Source: Cavenderia fasciculata
Lineage: Eukaryota > Evosea > Eumycetozoa > Acytosteliales > Cavenderiaceae
DNA length: 64,000 nt
Direction: 5' to 3'
NCBI RefSeq assembly: GCF_000203815.1
Contig: NW_004457737.1
Span: 1,922,001-1,986,000 of the forward strand
In this document: positions 46,126 through 57,893 of the stretch, piece after piece
Layout of the letters: every line of letters starts with the position of its first letter
Numbering within the stretch: the first letter of the stretch is position 1
Program-made: the position numbers and the translations under genes
The notes under the pieces: generated by a model
What the model saw: only the letters and a program-made list of their open reading frames with translations
Databases searched by the model: none
Told to the model about the DNA's origin: nothing

Positions 46126-48613
46126 AGGAGGTAATAATAACAATATAAATAATATGAATCATACAAATACAAATACTAATAATGAACAAACGACTACTAC
46201 TATAAATACTACATTATCAGTGAATAGACCAATACCATCAGTAGGAGGAGGAATGAATAATACTTTTAATAATAATAACAACTCTAATAATAATAATAAC
46301 ATGGTAATGGATCCAGTCAAAACGTTTGAACACTTGCTTAGAAAGTCACAAAGATTGTTTATTGGTTTAAGAGACTTGCCTCAATTTGGTAGACAGTGGC
46401 AACCTTTCTTTCAAAAGACATTTGAGTTATATACAAAACTTTGGAAACATCAACAAAAATATAGAGCCATCTTGGAGGACAAGAGTAAATATGGATTAAA
46501 GAGATGTGAAATTGGTGAAATTGCTTCTAAAATTGGTCAACTTTATTATCATTACTAGTATGTGTTTGACAAAGAACCGTTAAAAGGAAGTACTATAGTT
46601 GGTTTATTATTAACATTCTCCAATCCATCTCATTTTAGTTTAAGAACTTGTGATACCAACTATTTAAATGAATCTTATATATTTTATGAAGCAATTAGAC
46701 TTCGATCATACTTTAAAGATGTTTCTTCATTGGATCCAAAAGTGTAAGTAACTCTCTCTCTAACAAAGATTGAATATAAATGATCAAAACTACTATTTAT
46801 TTACAATTATAATTTATTTATTTTCACAGACCAGATATGATGGTAAAACAATTAAGATATTATGCAAGATTTATAGTGGTTTGTTTACTTTTAAATCGAA
46901 AGAAAGTGGTATATGAATTGGTAGAGGAATTTTATAAACATGTCGATGAATATACCAAACAATACAAACCAAGCGATGCTAATGAATGGAGTATTGTACT
47001 TCAAGAAATATTTACCTTTTTACAAGCAGAACAATGTATTTCAATTACTTCTGACAACACTGCTACCACCTCCACTACTGGTTCTTCTACAACTACCACC
47101 TCGTCTACGACCACTGCAACAGTTGCACCGGTTCAAATATCTCATAGACTTTCATCAAGTAATAATATTACTCTTAATGAATCAACATCATCACCATCGA
47201 TTACATCATCGACTACAACAACACCAATTCTTCAACAGGCAATACTTGTGAGTAATCATGCAAGTCAAATCAAATTTAGTGAAATCACACTTGACATGTT
47301 TAGAATGGTTCAATCTTTAGAATATGATTTCCAAGATACAAACACTAATAATAATAATAATAACATTGTAAATGAAAGACATCAAGAAAGCAAACAAGAA
47401 TTATCATCATCATCATCATCTGGTAAAAAGAAAAACCCTCATAAATATTTATTGTACAGACCTACCATTTCCCAATTATTCCAATTCTTATCAAATTCAA
47501 CAAAGGTAAAAAATAACAATGAGAGACAGAAAAAAAGAAAAGTATTTATTAACATTATATATTTTTAGGAAATGGGAGGAGCATTATTATTATATCTTTC
47601 AATAGATGGAATTAAAAATCAAATAGATACTAGTGATGTTAGAAGTGAACAATATTCCAAAGGTTTATTAATGAATGTTCAAAAGAATACTACAGAGGTT
47701 CAATCAAATAATAATAATAATAATAATAATAAGTCAACCACTAAAAACCAATCTCCACAATCTCAACAACCAGTACAATCACAACAACAACAACAATCAC
47801 AAGATGTTAAAATCGATGCATTGTATCCAGTTGACATTTTACCATTCTGTAGAAGACCATTCTTTTTAATCATTGATTCACAAAGTAGTCATATCTTTAA
47901 TCAATTGATGCCACCATTTGATCAACCATACGTTGCTTTATTATCTCCGATATCAACTCCAAAGAGTATGTCAAATATTATAGACAAAAAATTATTTAAA
48001 TTTCTTCTAATATATCCTTTATTTTTTAGAAATTTCAACCAATCCAAAAAGAACATCACCATTTGGTAATTTATTTACATTTTATTTACATGATCCATTG
48101 GGAGCATTCTGTGATACTACTGGAGTATACAAGATCTCGGCCAAGGGTCTTTCCAATTATCAATCAATTGTTCAACAAACACTTGTCAGTATTTTGAAGC
48201 AATTGACCGAGTGCACTACTTTGCACCAATCCTATCGATATTTCTTGGGTGATGATTTCTTGAAAACCTTTATTCTTAGATTCATCTTTTGTCATACAGT
48301 CTATGCACTCCACAAGGATTTCCAATCCCCAAAACCAATACAACCAACAACCCCCGAGGCAGATCAAAACATATACCAAGTATCATGTCAACCACCACTC
48401 CCAACAACATTTTCCAATTCAATCATCCACCATCACATCAATCAATTAGCACAGGCATTGAATGTTGTCGATCAATTTAATTTCAATGCAGATTTATTAA
48501 ATACTTATCAAACCAACAACAACAATAATAGTAACGGTAGTGGTCAACTATCAAATAATGAAATTGAATCTACCAATCATCAAGCAACTCAATTACAAAA
48601 ATTACATATATAA
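46037..48613 (+). CDS. SCAI family protein (suppressor of cancer cell invasion homologue)
   Basis: Five exons, 46037-46557, 46639-46743, 46830-47505, 47569-47965 and 48030-48613, in phase, give about 760 residues. The human family member is about 600; the extra length is Asn/Thr/Gln-rich insertions at the N-terminus and in exons 3-4. Diagnostic stretches are EIASKIGQLYYHYYLRT, TNYLNESYIFYEAIRLRSYF, KQLRYYARFIVVCLLLN, GGALLLYLSIDG and LFTFYLHDPLGAFC. In animals SCAI is nuclear, represses MRTF/SRF transcription and also acts in double-strand-break repair with 53BP1. Its role in amoebae is not shown by the sequence. I chose the ATG at 46037; the frame is open a little further upstream without another ATG that fits better. 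Confidence 0.93.
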
Positions 48614-48752
48614 AGAGAACAAATATATATAATATATTAATTTATAAAACCAACAAGATGATGATTTATTCCCATCGATATTTTATTTAATACTAATATT
48701 CCTTCATTAATAATTATGGCCAGGTTAGATCACGATTGCCAAAATTATTCAA

Positions 48753-48774
48753 CACTATCATGTCATTGATAGTG
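48753..48774. repeat. Small perfect hairpin between convergent genes
   Basis: CACTATCA and TGATAGTG pair perfectly around a six-base loop. It sits in the 286-base spacer between the convergent SCAI and SWSAP1-like genes. It may mark a 3' end or be chance. Confidence 0.4.
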
Positions 48775-48899
48775 ATGAATCTTGTAGATCTTAAGAATAA
48801 CTCTCGATTATTCTCCAAAATCCCGGGACCAAAAGATATACCTCTATCTGCTAATTAAAAAAATCATTTTTTATCTCAATGATTCCTTTTGCAATATTA

Positions 48900-50164
48900 T
48901 TAGACTTCATCTTGTTGTTTTTTGATTTTAAATTTCTCCAATTCAAACGTTTTGAGAATAGGAAATCCTTTAAACATCATTTCTAATTTTTGTTGTCGTT
49001 TGTGTAATGGTGATGTAGTCATTGTACCAGGCAACTGGTATCTACGAACTTTTAAAATTAAATTTCTTTCCTTTAGATTTTGTAAATGTAGTAGGATTTG
49101 TTGTTGTTGTTGTTGAAATGTTGGTTGTTGTTGTTGTAAAAGCTGTTGTTGTTGGAATATTAATTGTTCAGTATCATCAATTGTCAAAATTAAATTGACC
49201 CATCTTGGAAGTGCATAATGAAATTTATCATTATATGTAGAATCTGTTATAATAACAAAACATGGTGATTGTTTTTTCTCCAATTGCCTAGAATAATAAA
49301 GGAACGAATATTAATATATACTACTCTAAACATTATTATTATTATTATTAATAATATTTACCTTTTGTGATTAATAAAAGATAAAGTATCTTTTATATAG
49401 GCCAAAGTTTTAGCATAATCTGTAAATAGATTTGATCCAGAATTGAAACAAAAGGTAAAGTCATCGATGAGAATCAAATCTGGTAATATATCGTATGATG
49501 GAAAATCCATAAAGTAGTGTCTGAGGTCCATGTTGGAATCATCTTCAAAGGTTTTAATCTTTATATTTTTAAATGCAACATCATTATTGTCAATGGACAG
49601 ATGTGATGGTACACCAAACGGTGCCGACTCTTCAAATCTCTTTTTGTTGCAACAATACAATACAAACTTATCTTCTCTTGCAAATGAATATCCATATTGA
49701 AATAATAAAGATGATTTTAATCTATAAATGGAAGGAAATATATATTAGCAAAGTGAGTGGTCAATCTAATTAAAAGATGGGTATCCATACGCTTTTTGTG
49801 GTGCAATTATATAAGTAATTTCAGAATAGAGTGTCAGAGTAGATGATATATTTTGGTATCTTTTGTCATTCTGTTCTTTGGCGCGAATATCAAATTGATT
49901 ATACCCAAAGAATCTTTGAAGTTCAATCTTTGGTGGTCCATAAACTATCGTATTGGTAGAAGTATTGGTAGTAGTAGTAGTAGGATCACTAGTAGTAACA
50001 TCAGATGTAATGTTGGGTGTTGATGAAGATTCATTTGCTATATTATCATTGTTGTTATTGTTGTTGTTTGGCAAAGTGCTTGCAAACATCACAGTGTCAC
50101 CATCATCATCGTCATCTTCAAATATAGCATCTTCATTAAACTTCTTACTGGTCGATGATATCAT
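48900..50164 (-). CDS. RecA-fold ATPase-like protein, resembling SWSAP1 (RAD51 paralogue partner)
   Basis: Three exons, 50164-49791, 49721-49362 and 49287-48900, in phase, give 373 residues. Residues 1-80 are acidic and Asn/Thr-rich. The core reads YIIAPQKALKSSLLFQ at about 117-132, in the position and with the flanks of a Walker A loop (compare G..GSGKTALLFQ). DLILIDDFTF at 205-214 looks like a Walker B strand. LPRWVNLILTI and the C-terminal LRVRRYQLPG-like strand (KVRRYQLPG) also fit SWSAP1. The glycines of the P-loop are mostly lost but Lys-Ser remains, so ATP binding is uncertain. A gene of homologous recombination is a reasonable inference, not proven. There is a Gln-rich insert near the end. 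It is divergent from TFIIS. Confidence 0.7.
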
Positions 50165-50392
50165 CGATCTGTATATATCTATATAAATAAATTAATGTAT
50201 CTGAAGATACACTGACAACAATCTTAAATTAAAAAAGTAACCGTTAAAAATGGGATGCCAATATTTTTTACTCTGAGAGTCGGTTCGTAGAATTTTTTTA
50301 CTTAAAAATATTATCTCTACTACTTTTGTATAATTCTATATATAATTATATCTATATCTATTATTCATACACACATACAATATTGATAGAGA
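50165..50392. promoter_or_regulatory. Short divergent promoter region
   Basis: 228 bases separate the start codons of the SWSAP1-like gene (-) and TFIIS (+). The stretch is AT-rich with TATA-like runs at about 50338-50355. It probably serves both genes. Confidence 0.45.
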
Positions 50393-51601
50393 ATGGAGAA
50401 TGAAATTAAATCATTGAGAGCTGATTTAGATAAAGCAGTCGAAGAAAATGTATGTGTTAGCAATGAATGAAATGAAACGAAATGAACGATAGATCATTCA
50501 ATTTACTTACTTACCCCTCTTTTAATTAATTAGAGTATAGATGAAATAGTAGCGCTTCTCAAAGCAATTGGTTTATTAAATATATCTAAAGACCTTTTAA
50601 AAGTATGAATATAGATAACAAATGATATAATTAGATTGATCAATCTGACACTATAGTTTTGTTTGTTTGTATTTAGACAACATTAATAGGTAAATCAGTA
50701 GGATTATTAAGAACACATAAAAACAGTGCTGTTTCTAAAGAGTCTGGTGTATTGGTAGACAAGTGGAAAGATCAACTTCAAATACCAAAAAAGATAAGCG
50801 AACCAACATCACCTGTCGTCGAGTATACAACGACCAACAAGCTTAAAAAATCTACTACTTCTTCAACTTCTACTACTTCTAATAATTTATCTTCGTCATC
50901 ATCATCGACGACACCTGATAAACCAACAACACCAAAGAGAAAAACATTTGATGAAGATGAATATGAAGATCAAGGAAAACAAAATAATGGAGGCACAAAG
51001 AAACAAGTCATACATTCCATAGTAAATACAACATCATTGCCACATTTGGCCGATGCAACAAGATCTACTACTCTCAAACTGTTTGCAGAGGGTCTCAAGA
51101 TGGACGAGATCACAGAGTTACATTATAACCAAGCTGCTGTCGAAATTGAAAGCCAATTGTTTGAAACATACGGAGGTGCAAATAGTGACTACAAGGTCAA
51201 GGCTCGTTCAATCATCTTTAATCTCAAGAGTAACCATCTCTTGAAAAAGAATATACTTAGTAAAACTCTTACTGTCACTAGATTTTGTACAATGGATGCT
51301 ACTGTAAATATAAATTATTTATTATAATATATATGGAAAACAACCAATTAATTAATTTAATCTATATTTTTTTTAGGAAATGGCAAATAAAGAATTAAAA
51401 GAAGAAAGAGAAAGAATGCTTAAGTATTCAAGAGAAGCTGCTACTCTTAGTCGTGAAGCTGCAACAACAGATCAGTTCCAATGTGGAAAGTGCAAACAAA
51501 GAAAATGCACCTATTTCCAACTCCAAACAAGATCTGCTGATGAACCTCTTACCACTTTTGTCACTTGTGTTAATTGTAACAATAGATGGAAATTCTGTTA
51601 G
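50393..51601 (+). CDS. Transcription elongation factor TFIIS
   Basis: Four exons, 50393-50449, 50534-50602, 50677-51303 and 51377-51601, all phase 0, give 325 residues, near the usual ~300. Residues 1-85 form the LW domain (KAIGLLNISKDLLKTTLIGKSVGLL, then VLVDKWKDQL in shorter pieces). A Ser/Thr-rich linker follows. Domain II (about 145-255) includes ATRSTTLKLF and SIIFNLKSN. The zinc ribbon has Cys287, Cys290, Cys315 and Cys318, and the essential acidic pair at Asp306-Glu307 (RSADEPLTTF). TFIIS enters the RNA polymerase II funnel and stimulates cleavage of the backtracked transcript. The 19-codon first exon was placed by its phase and strong GTATGT donor. Confidence 0.96.
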
Positions 51602-51891
51602 ATTTAAATAAATAAATTCCTTATTCCTTATTATTTAATTATTAAGTTGATCCATTTTTGTTCTTTTAATTTATTCCATTTGTTGTGGAATGATTGATCA
51701 TTATTTGTAGTCCATCACCACAAAAGACATCTTTGTGAATGTGATCCAAAACTATATATGATCACTCTTGTGTGTTTAGCCAAGCGTCTTGATCCAGAGA
51801 CAGACAGAAAAAGCCAAAACCACTCCCATTAAGACACCATACCATCACAATTGGGTTGATGAAATAATGTTTACAATGATAAGCAATAGAT
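51602..51891. other. Intergenic between convergent genes
   Basis: 290 bases, AT-rich at the TFIIS side, with a G+C-richer block at 51770-51840. Nothing else is seen. Confidence 0.4.
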
Positions 51892-52469
51892 TTACTCTGG
51901 TTTGTATCTTAAACCCATTTCTCCTTCCAATTGTTGACGACTGACTGAGCCAAGTATACCTTGATGGCCCTTATTAAATACACTATATGCACTCATTTTA
52001 CCCTGTGATTTGATTGATTAACTATTAGTTAAAGGGTACTTATAATTGAATCATTATCATATCTATGAATTCATACCTTTTCTCTCTTTCCCAAATTCTT
52101 TACCATCAATACAGCACATGATGATATAAAGAAAAAGGCACCAAATTCAATCTTGATAAATAGATATTGAACCACCAACCAAACAGCAAACTTGATGATC
52201 AAACCATAGTTGTTTTGAATTGTTTCTAGATATTTCATTAAACCAAATGTATTAGTTGACATACTAAACTAACTAACGACAAAGAAGATATCAGTACAAG
52301 TGTAACACTTACTAATTATATTATCCTTTGTAAATGCAAAATGAAATTGAACATCTACATCATCTAGATCATCTTGTTTATTGCTATTGATTTGTTTGAT
52401 TTGACCATTATGTACAATTGTTCTAGCTCTGTTATTATTGTTATTTTGATTATAATTATTATGATTCAT
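51892..52469 (-). CDS. SAYSvFN-domain protein (SAYSD1-like)
   Basis: The certain part is two exons, 52262-52077 and 52002-51892, joined in phase 0. They encode a hydrophobic segment (IIKFAVWLVVQYLFIKIEFGAF, in two overlapping pieces) and then KMSAYSVFNKG and LEGEMGLRYKPE. The SAYSVFN motif after a double membrane segment defines SAYSD1. In animals that ER membrane protein senses stalled, UFM1-marked ribosomes at the translocon. An upstream Asn-rich exon (about 52469 down to 52310, with RARTIVHNGQIKQ) is probably part of the gene, but joining it in frame needs a weak GTGTTA donor instead of the nearby GTAAGT. Translation could also begin at 52262, or at 52580 further upstream. Confidence 0.8.
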
Positions 52470-52807
52470 TTCTTTCTTATCTATTTGTTGTACCAATGAT
52501 AAACAAAATAAAATAAAAAAAAATTTTTTAATTAAAATTGGTGGAGTGACCATTGGAGTCTTGGATAGTGGTCTTTTCATTCATTTTTTATTCACCAAAA
52601 ACAAATAGAACAATAGATAGAGACAAAGAGATAGTAGAAGATCTGTGTCTTGGAGCTACCCTTGGAAAAGGGGTCAGCAGCGATGAACGAGGAAGGTGTT
52701 CAGCCAGTCTTCTATTTCTTGTCATTTCAATGTATGTTTATATTTATCTTTTTTTAGTTGATTCTAAAACTAATCAAATCTATCTATTAGTTGATGGTTG
52801 AAATAGC

Positions 52808-52830
52808 TAGATTTACATATATTTACAATA
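52808..52830. repeat. 23-base dispersed repeat, copy 2
   Basis: Identical to 21218-21240. It lies about 300 bases in front of a degraded coding segment, as at copy 1. Confidence 0.6.
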
Positions 52831-53114
52831 ATATACCCATCAAGATTACACATTAATAATAATATAATATTTTTTTAATGGATACGATGCACAAAGGCCA
52901 TTTACAACAGCTTTGCTTATATGCTATCACGATGAATTAGGATTTCCATCCCTCTGATCAATTTAAGAAAAAACAACCAAACCTTTTTCATCTTCATTGG
53001 ACATTAAACCTTTTAGAGAAGGAAATGGCAAAAAAATATAAAGAAGAGGTATTTATAATTTTGTCGATTCAATTATTATTTATAATTACAAATATTAAAC
53101 AATTGCTTTATTTT

Positions 53115-53560
53115 GGTATTTTTTTAGATGAAACCCCAAGAGGTAGCTCTACCTCTTGCGTCGATCTTGTTTGACCCATCTGCACCGGCACAGGGCCGAA
53201 TTGCTGATCCAAAATGGGACAGGGTTGACCAAGAGTTGTCCGATAATCAGACTCTCTGACAATGAAATGTGCAGAGTTTACGAACCTCAAAGAGTGGCCG
53301 AGAAGATTTGCACGATGCAAGCCCGCACTTTTCAAAGAAAGAAGAGCGATGAGCATTTTGTCCCAAGTTATTCAATAACTTCAATCAAGTTTGAGTTTGG
53401 GCACTCCATTCTTTTGAAGGAAAGAGGTAGAGATGATACCATCTCTCCATGTTTGGGGTACCAACACATTGGCACTATCATACTGGTTTGAATAGAACAT
53501 TGGAGGCATTGTTTACTCTTCGGATTGATTCCAGAGATATATCTCAAGATGGGATTTGAT
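53115..53560 (+). mobile_element. Degraded coding repeat related to the 21 kb fossil
   Basis: G+C-rich compared with its flanks. A short frame begins KPQEVALPLASILFDPSAPA. Further on, one frame gives PKLFNNFNQ, nearly the same peptide as PKLFNNLNQ in the 21.3 kb fossil. The element is broken in several places and no terminal repeats or capsid-like parts are recognised. Family unknown; probably the same kind of element as at 21262-21712 and old. Confidence 0.4.
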
Positions 53561-53803
53561 AGCTTTTCAATGATGATGGTAAAAGGATGTGTGTTGTATT
53601 GAAAACCTATTAAATCCCATCAATTATTAATCAATCTAGATGGAGTACAAACATGTCAAATAATTGTCTAAACTCACATTTGTATAGATAGATCGGTTGT
53701 AGCAAAGGTCAGTTCATCAATCTAATCAATAATAAATTAATCATTTTCCAATATATAAAGATAAATCAAGCAACGAAAACGCATGTACATCTTGTTTCCT
53801 TTT

Positions 53804-56800
53804 TTATTTCTTTTGTAAAAGAGGTTTTACTCTTGTAATAAATTCTTTAAGATTTTTGGTAAATTGTTCAGTTGCTGCAAAGTTTAATTTGGTATGGGCT
53901 GGCGGATTGGAGATGTATTGTTCATAGTGACCCAAGATGAGTGGTTGGATGGATGGGTCTTGTTGTTGAATTAATTCAATCACCTTGGCCTTGTATCCAT
54001 CTGGACAACTAATAACTAGCTCAGAGAGTGTTGTCGATGCCGAATACAATAAATCGTCCATGTTGAAATCTTGCAACAATAAAAAGTTGAGAATCGATCC
54101 AATTAGCTTGGTGAATGGTGTCTTTAAATCAAGTCCAGCAGAAGATGCCCTGTTTAGATTTTTGGTCATCGATGCAATTGATTCTAAACACATCTTGGCA
54201 ATATCAGTATCATGACTAAGATAATAGTAAAAAAATAAAAAGAATTAGTAGATGATTATCATTTTGTGATAAATATATCTTGCATACTGTGAAATTCCAA
54301 CTTCAACAAGTGAGAATAATGGTAAAGCTACTTCACTTGGAATCTTTGTTAGATCAATATCATCAGAACTAAAAATATATTTGATAATATCAAAGAATCT
54401 ATTTGATAATTTTGGATACTATAATAAAAACAAACAATTTATTATTAATTCCAACATAGATCACTTTTTATATTTTTTTTTGTTTTACATACATCTAATA
54501 AACCACGATTAGTAATACTTGGCATAACTGAACAAACACCAGTATAAATGGTTTGAATGAGTAATTCAGATTCTACATCTGAGTTTACAAGGTTGTGAAG
54601 AATTTTAATAACAATTTTCATTCTATCGTAGAAATCTTTGTTTTGGGCTTGAACATTATTAAATAAATGTTCAGATTTAAATAATTGTACAAGTACTTGA
54701 TAAATTAATCCTGATCTTTTATCTAGAAATAAATAAATAAATAAATAAATAAGTATTAATACTTTTCAAAGTATTGGTTTTTTTATCTTTGTTTTTTTTA
54801 TACATACCATCTAAATCTTCAAATTGATTTTTAGTAAAACGAGAAAAAAGATATAAAATTAAAACAATTGTATCTTGATTGTGAGAGTAGAGAGGGATAA
54901 GGGTATTGACCAAAGATGCAGAATATTTCAAAAAGAGATCAGAACCTTGATGGATTACACAAAAATTACCATCGACACTAAAGCGTTGAGGAGATACTGA
55001 TATGATACCCTTGATTCTTTCGAGAATAATATAAAAGCTTTCTTTGATTTGAACATCGTTGCTAATCATCTTTAGATCGGCTCTTGAAAGTAAGGCATCG
55101 AGTCGCTCCATGATGGGGATGGCGAGTTGATTAAAGAACTGTCCCAATTCAGCAGTTGTCTTTGTGGAATAGACAATGTTGGTAAAGGATTGGTAGAGTT
55201 TGCATTGGATGGTTGGTACCAAGAGATCATTCTTTAATGGAAATAAAAGATTCCACGATGAGAAAAGATATGGCACCAATTCAGTGTTGATGGAAATGTT
55301 GCCAAGAAGTGAGCTGGTTTCTCTGAGGATGGCTGGCTCACTTGACCAATATTCAAGGTTGAGTGAAATCTTTTCGACAAGATGTTTGACAATGACAGCG
55401 ACTGACTCTGGTTTGCTGTAGGCAGCTTCAAGACGTGGGCTGAGATGAGGATTCATCGATGATGATGGCAATAGATATACAAGTGACCAACCGGCAAGGA
55501 ACCACATGCTAGACTCGGTGACCAATGGTGAGAGACGCTCACAACTCTTAAAATGAGCAATCGATTTTAATTCATAGTCAAATGCATAACGAAGAATACT
55601 ATTACATAATTCTACAATTGGATCATTTACATTGTTGTTGTTGTTGTTTTGTAATGAAAATTGATAGGAATATTGTTCGATGGGTGTTGGAATACCAGTG
55701 ATTGAAGTGTTTTCAGAGTCAAACAATAAATGACCTGCCAATAAAATCAACCAATGCAACGTTTCTGCTACGTATGCATATTCCTTTGGTTGAATATTTC
55801 CACCTTGTTGAATTAATCGATCAACACATCCATTGATTTCATTCTTTAATATTTCCAATGAACTTGCTGCACTCATTCTACCAACAAATGATACCATTTT
55901 TAATTGATCATTATATTTATTAATATCTTGATCTAAATCTAAAAAATAAATCAAATTAAATTAATTAATAAATAGATAGATTAATTATATATTTTATAAA
56001 TTTTCTTACCATCATCAGCATCAAAAGATTCCAAATCAATATGAGATAATTGAATTCTAGTTTTAACATAATTTATATAAATTTGATCATTACAACTCTT
56101 CAATGTATGATATAATGGTTCAAAATGTTCCAATAGATTTGCTTTTTTCTGTCCAATTAAAGATTCAATATCTGTCAATAAAGAAACCCAACCTTTAAGT
56201 AATAAAAGAAAACATTCATTTTCAAATTCATTTTCCATTTCTCCATCTCCTTTTTCAACTGCTATTTTCATTATATTTAATGATGATAAAATAAATCTAA
56301 AAAATAAAAGAAAAAAAGTAGTTTAATAACTTTGATTTCATATTCATATTCTTTCTATTCTTTTCTTTTTTTTTTTCATACTTTGAAATATTTTCAATAA
56401 AGATTGAAGAATAATTTAAAGGGATTGAGGCTAAAGCTTGGAATTTGAAATTACTACAAATACGATGTAAAAGATTAGAGAGATCTTCCATTTCTACCCA
56501 TGATGAATGTTGTTGAATGGCATTGGACAAGAGTGGTGAAATATGGTTCAATAGACGAACGAGGTATTCGTTACGAACGGTTGCTTGGTTGATGGTTGGA
56601 CCAGAGAGACATGCCAAACGAGTCATGGCAACTCTGAGAAGATGTGAAATCTCTTTGTGTCCACTGAGGCTCGAGTAGAGGCCAAATACCAAGTCGACAA
56701 TGTTGACCGATTCATTTGTCTTTTCGGTCGAGTGAATGAGTTGACGCCAACTTTCGAGTGGTCTAAAGAAACTGGATTGTATGTTTTTGGGCATAGCCGA

Positions 56801-57544
56801 GAGATAGGTCATGTGTGTGGCAGAGGCCTCTGTGAATTGCCATTCGAGTGTCTCGACCAACAACTGAATCGATACGTGAAGAAGAGGGATGGTGCGAGCA
56901 CTGACGACAAACGACATTTTGGTGAGCAACGAAAGAATGTGACGGACAATAGGTTGAAGATGTTCGTTTTGGAAGCTGACTAGTGTGCGTTGGTGATAGT
57001 CCCATGTCAAGTGGATAGGTGATGACTTGGACGAACCAGACATTTCGGTGACGAGTGATGCAGCAAGTCCGATACCAGCCATCAACACATTCTCATTGTC
57101 CAATTGCGACATCATCGAGTAGATACGTGTCATGACCAATTGCGACAATGACAGGTTCTGCTCGGTGAACTTTTCTGGGTCCAACCATGCACGCTTAATA
57201 ATCACTGCCAATGCATTGCATGCTTGACGACGTGTAGTCGATACAGCAGCAGCCTTGTCAGACACTAGATAACCAAGCAAGTACTCGACGATTCTCGAAC
57301 GATCATTCGATGCAATCGAGCTCCATTCTCGCACAGCGGCATCACGAATCGTAGATAGAGTGTAAAAGTGAGCCAATACAACAGATGATCGTTCTAAAAT
57401 GTGAAAGCACAATACATATGGGCTTCTCATTTGATTAAATGATGCAATGATTCTCTCTGATGTTGCTCTCTCTTGTTCCTTGAGAGATTGTAATCCAACA
57501 CAAGCCAACTCTATTTGTTCAGCTTGTTGTTGAAGTTGTTCCAT
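53804..57544 (-). CDS. Exportin-4 (importin-beta superfamily)
   Basis: Six exons, 57544-56382, 56296-56010, 55938-54808, 54722-54493, 54418-54288 and 54215-53804, agree in phase and give 1117 residues, close to human exportin-4 (about 1150). Family stretches along the length include SFNQMRSPYVLCFHILE, DAAVREWSSI, SSKSSPIHLTWDYH, LLKGWVSLLTD, KMVSFVGRMSA, LHWLILLAGHLL, YPKLSNRFFDIIKYI and QQDPSIQPLI. Exportin-4 carries eIF5A and some transcription factors between nucleus and cytoplasm with RanGTP. The protein is all HEAT-repeat helix and has only a small Asn run. An exon-1 start at 57544 is supported by the N-terminal match to the family. Confidence 0.95.
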
Positions 57545-57893
57545 CTTGACTATAGTCTCTCTTCTCTTCCTCTCTCTCTCTTTATCTATCTATCTACTAA
57601 ACTCGAATGAAAATAAGAATCTCAAAGTCATGAAACACAATAAGATCAAAATTTATTATTATAGGAAATGTATTTTTATAGTCAAAGGAGAATGACGATT
57701 AACTCTAGTGTTTGATATCAGCCTCTGGAGGTTGTTGAGGATGTTGAGGTGGTTTGATTGACCAAGCTGTTTTCAAGTAAATTATAAATATTTTCAACAT
57801 CTCCATACTCCGTCAAGTGATTGAGTACTTGTGTAAAACGTGCCTTTATAGTCGACTTCTGCCTCTAATATATATATATTTATTTTTATATTA
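57545..57893. other. Intergenic with a coding-like island
   Basis: 349 bases between exportin-4 (start side) and ABC copy 3 (end side). At about 57670-57870 all three minus frames are largely open and protein-like, for example RQKSTIKARFTQVLNHLTEY or EAEVDYKGTFYTSTQSLDG, directly after a possible acceptor. No complete gene can be built. CT-rich DNA just upstream of exportin-4 (57555-57590) is probably its leader. Confidence 0.4.

Larger units (their letters stand above)
52581..53803. other. Intergenic region with degraded repeat
   Basis: Contains the second copy of the 23-base repeat at 52808-52830 and the degraded coding repeat at about 53115-53560. No working gene is seen. The right end is the 3' flank of exportin-4. 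Confidence 0.5.
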
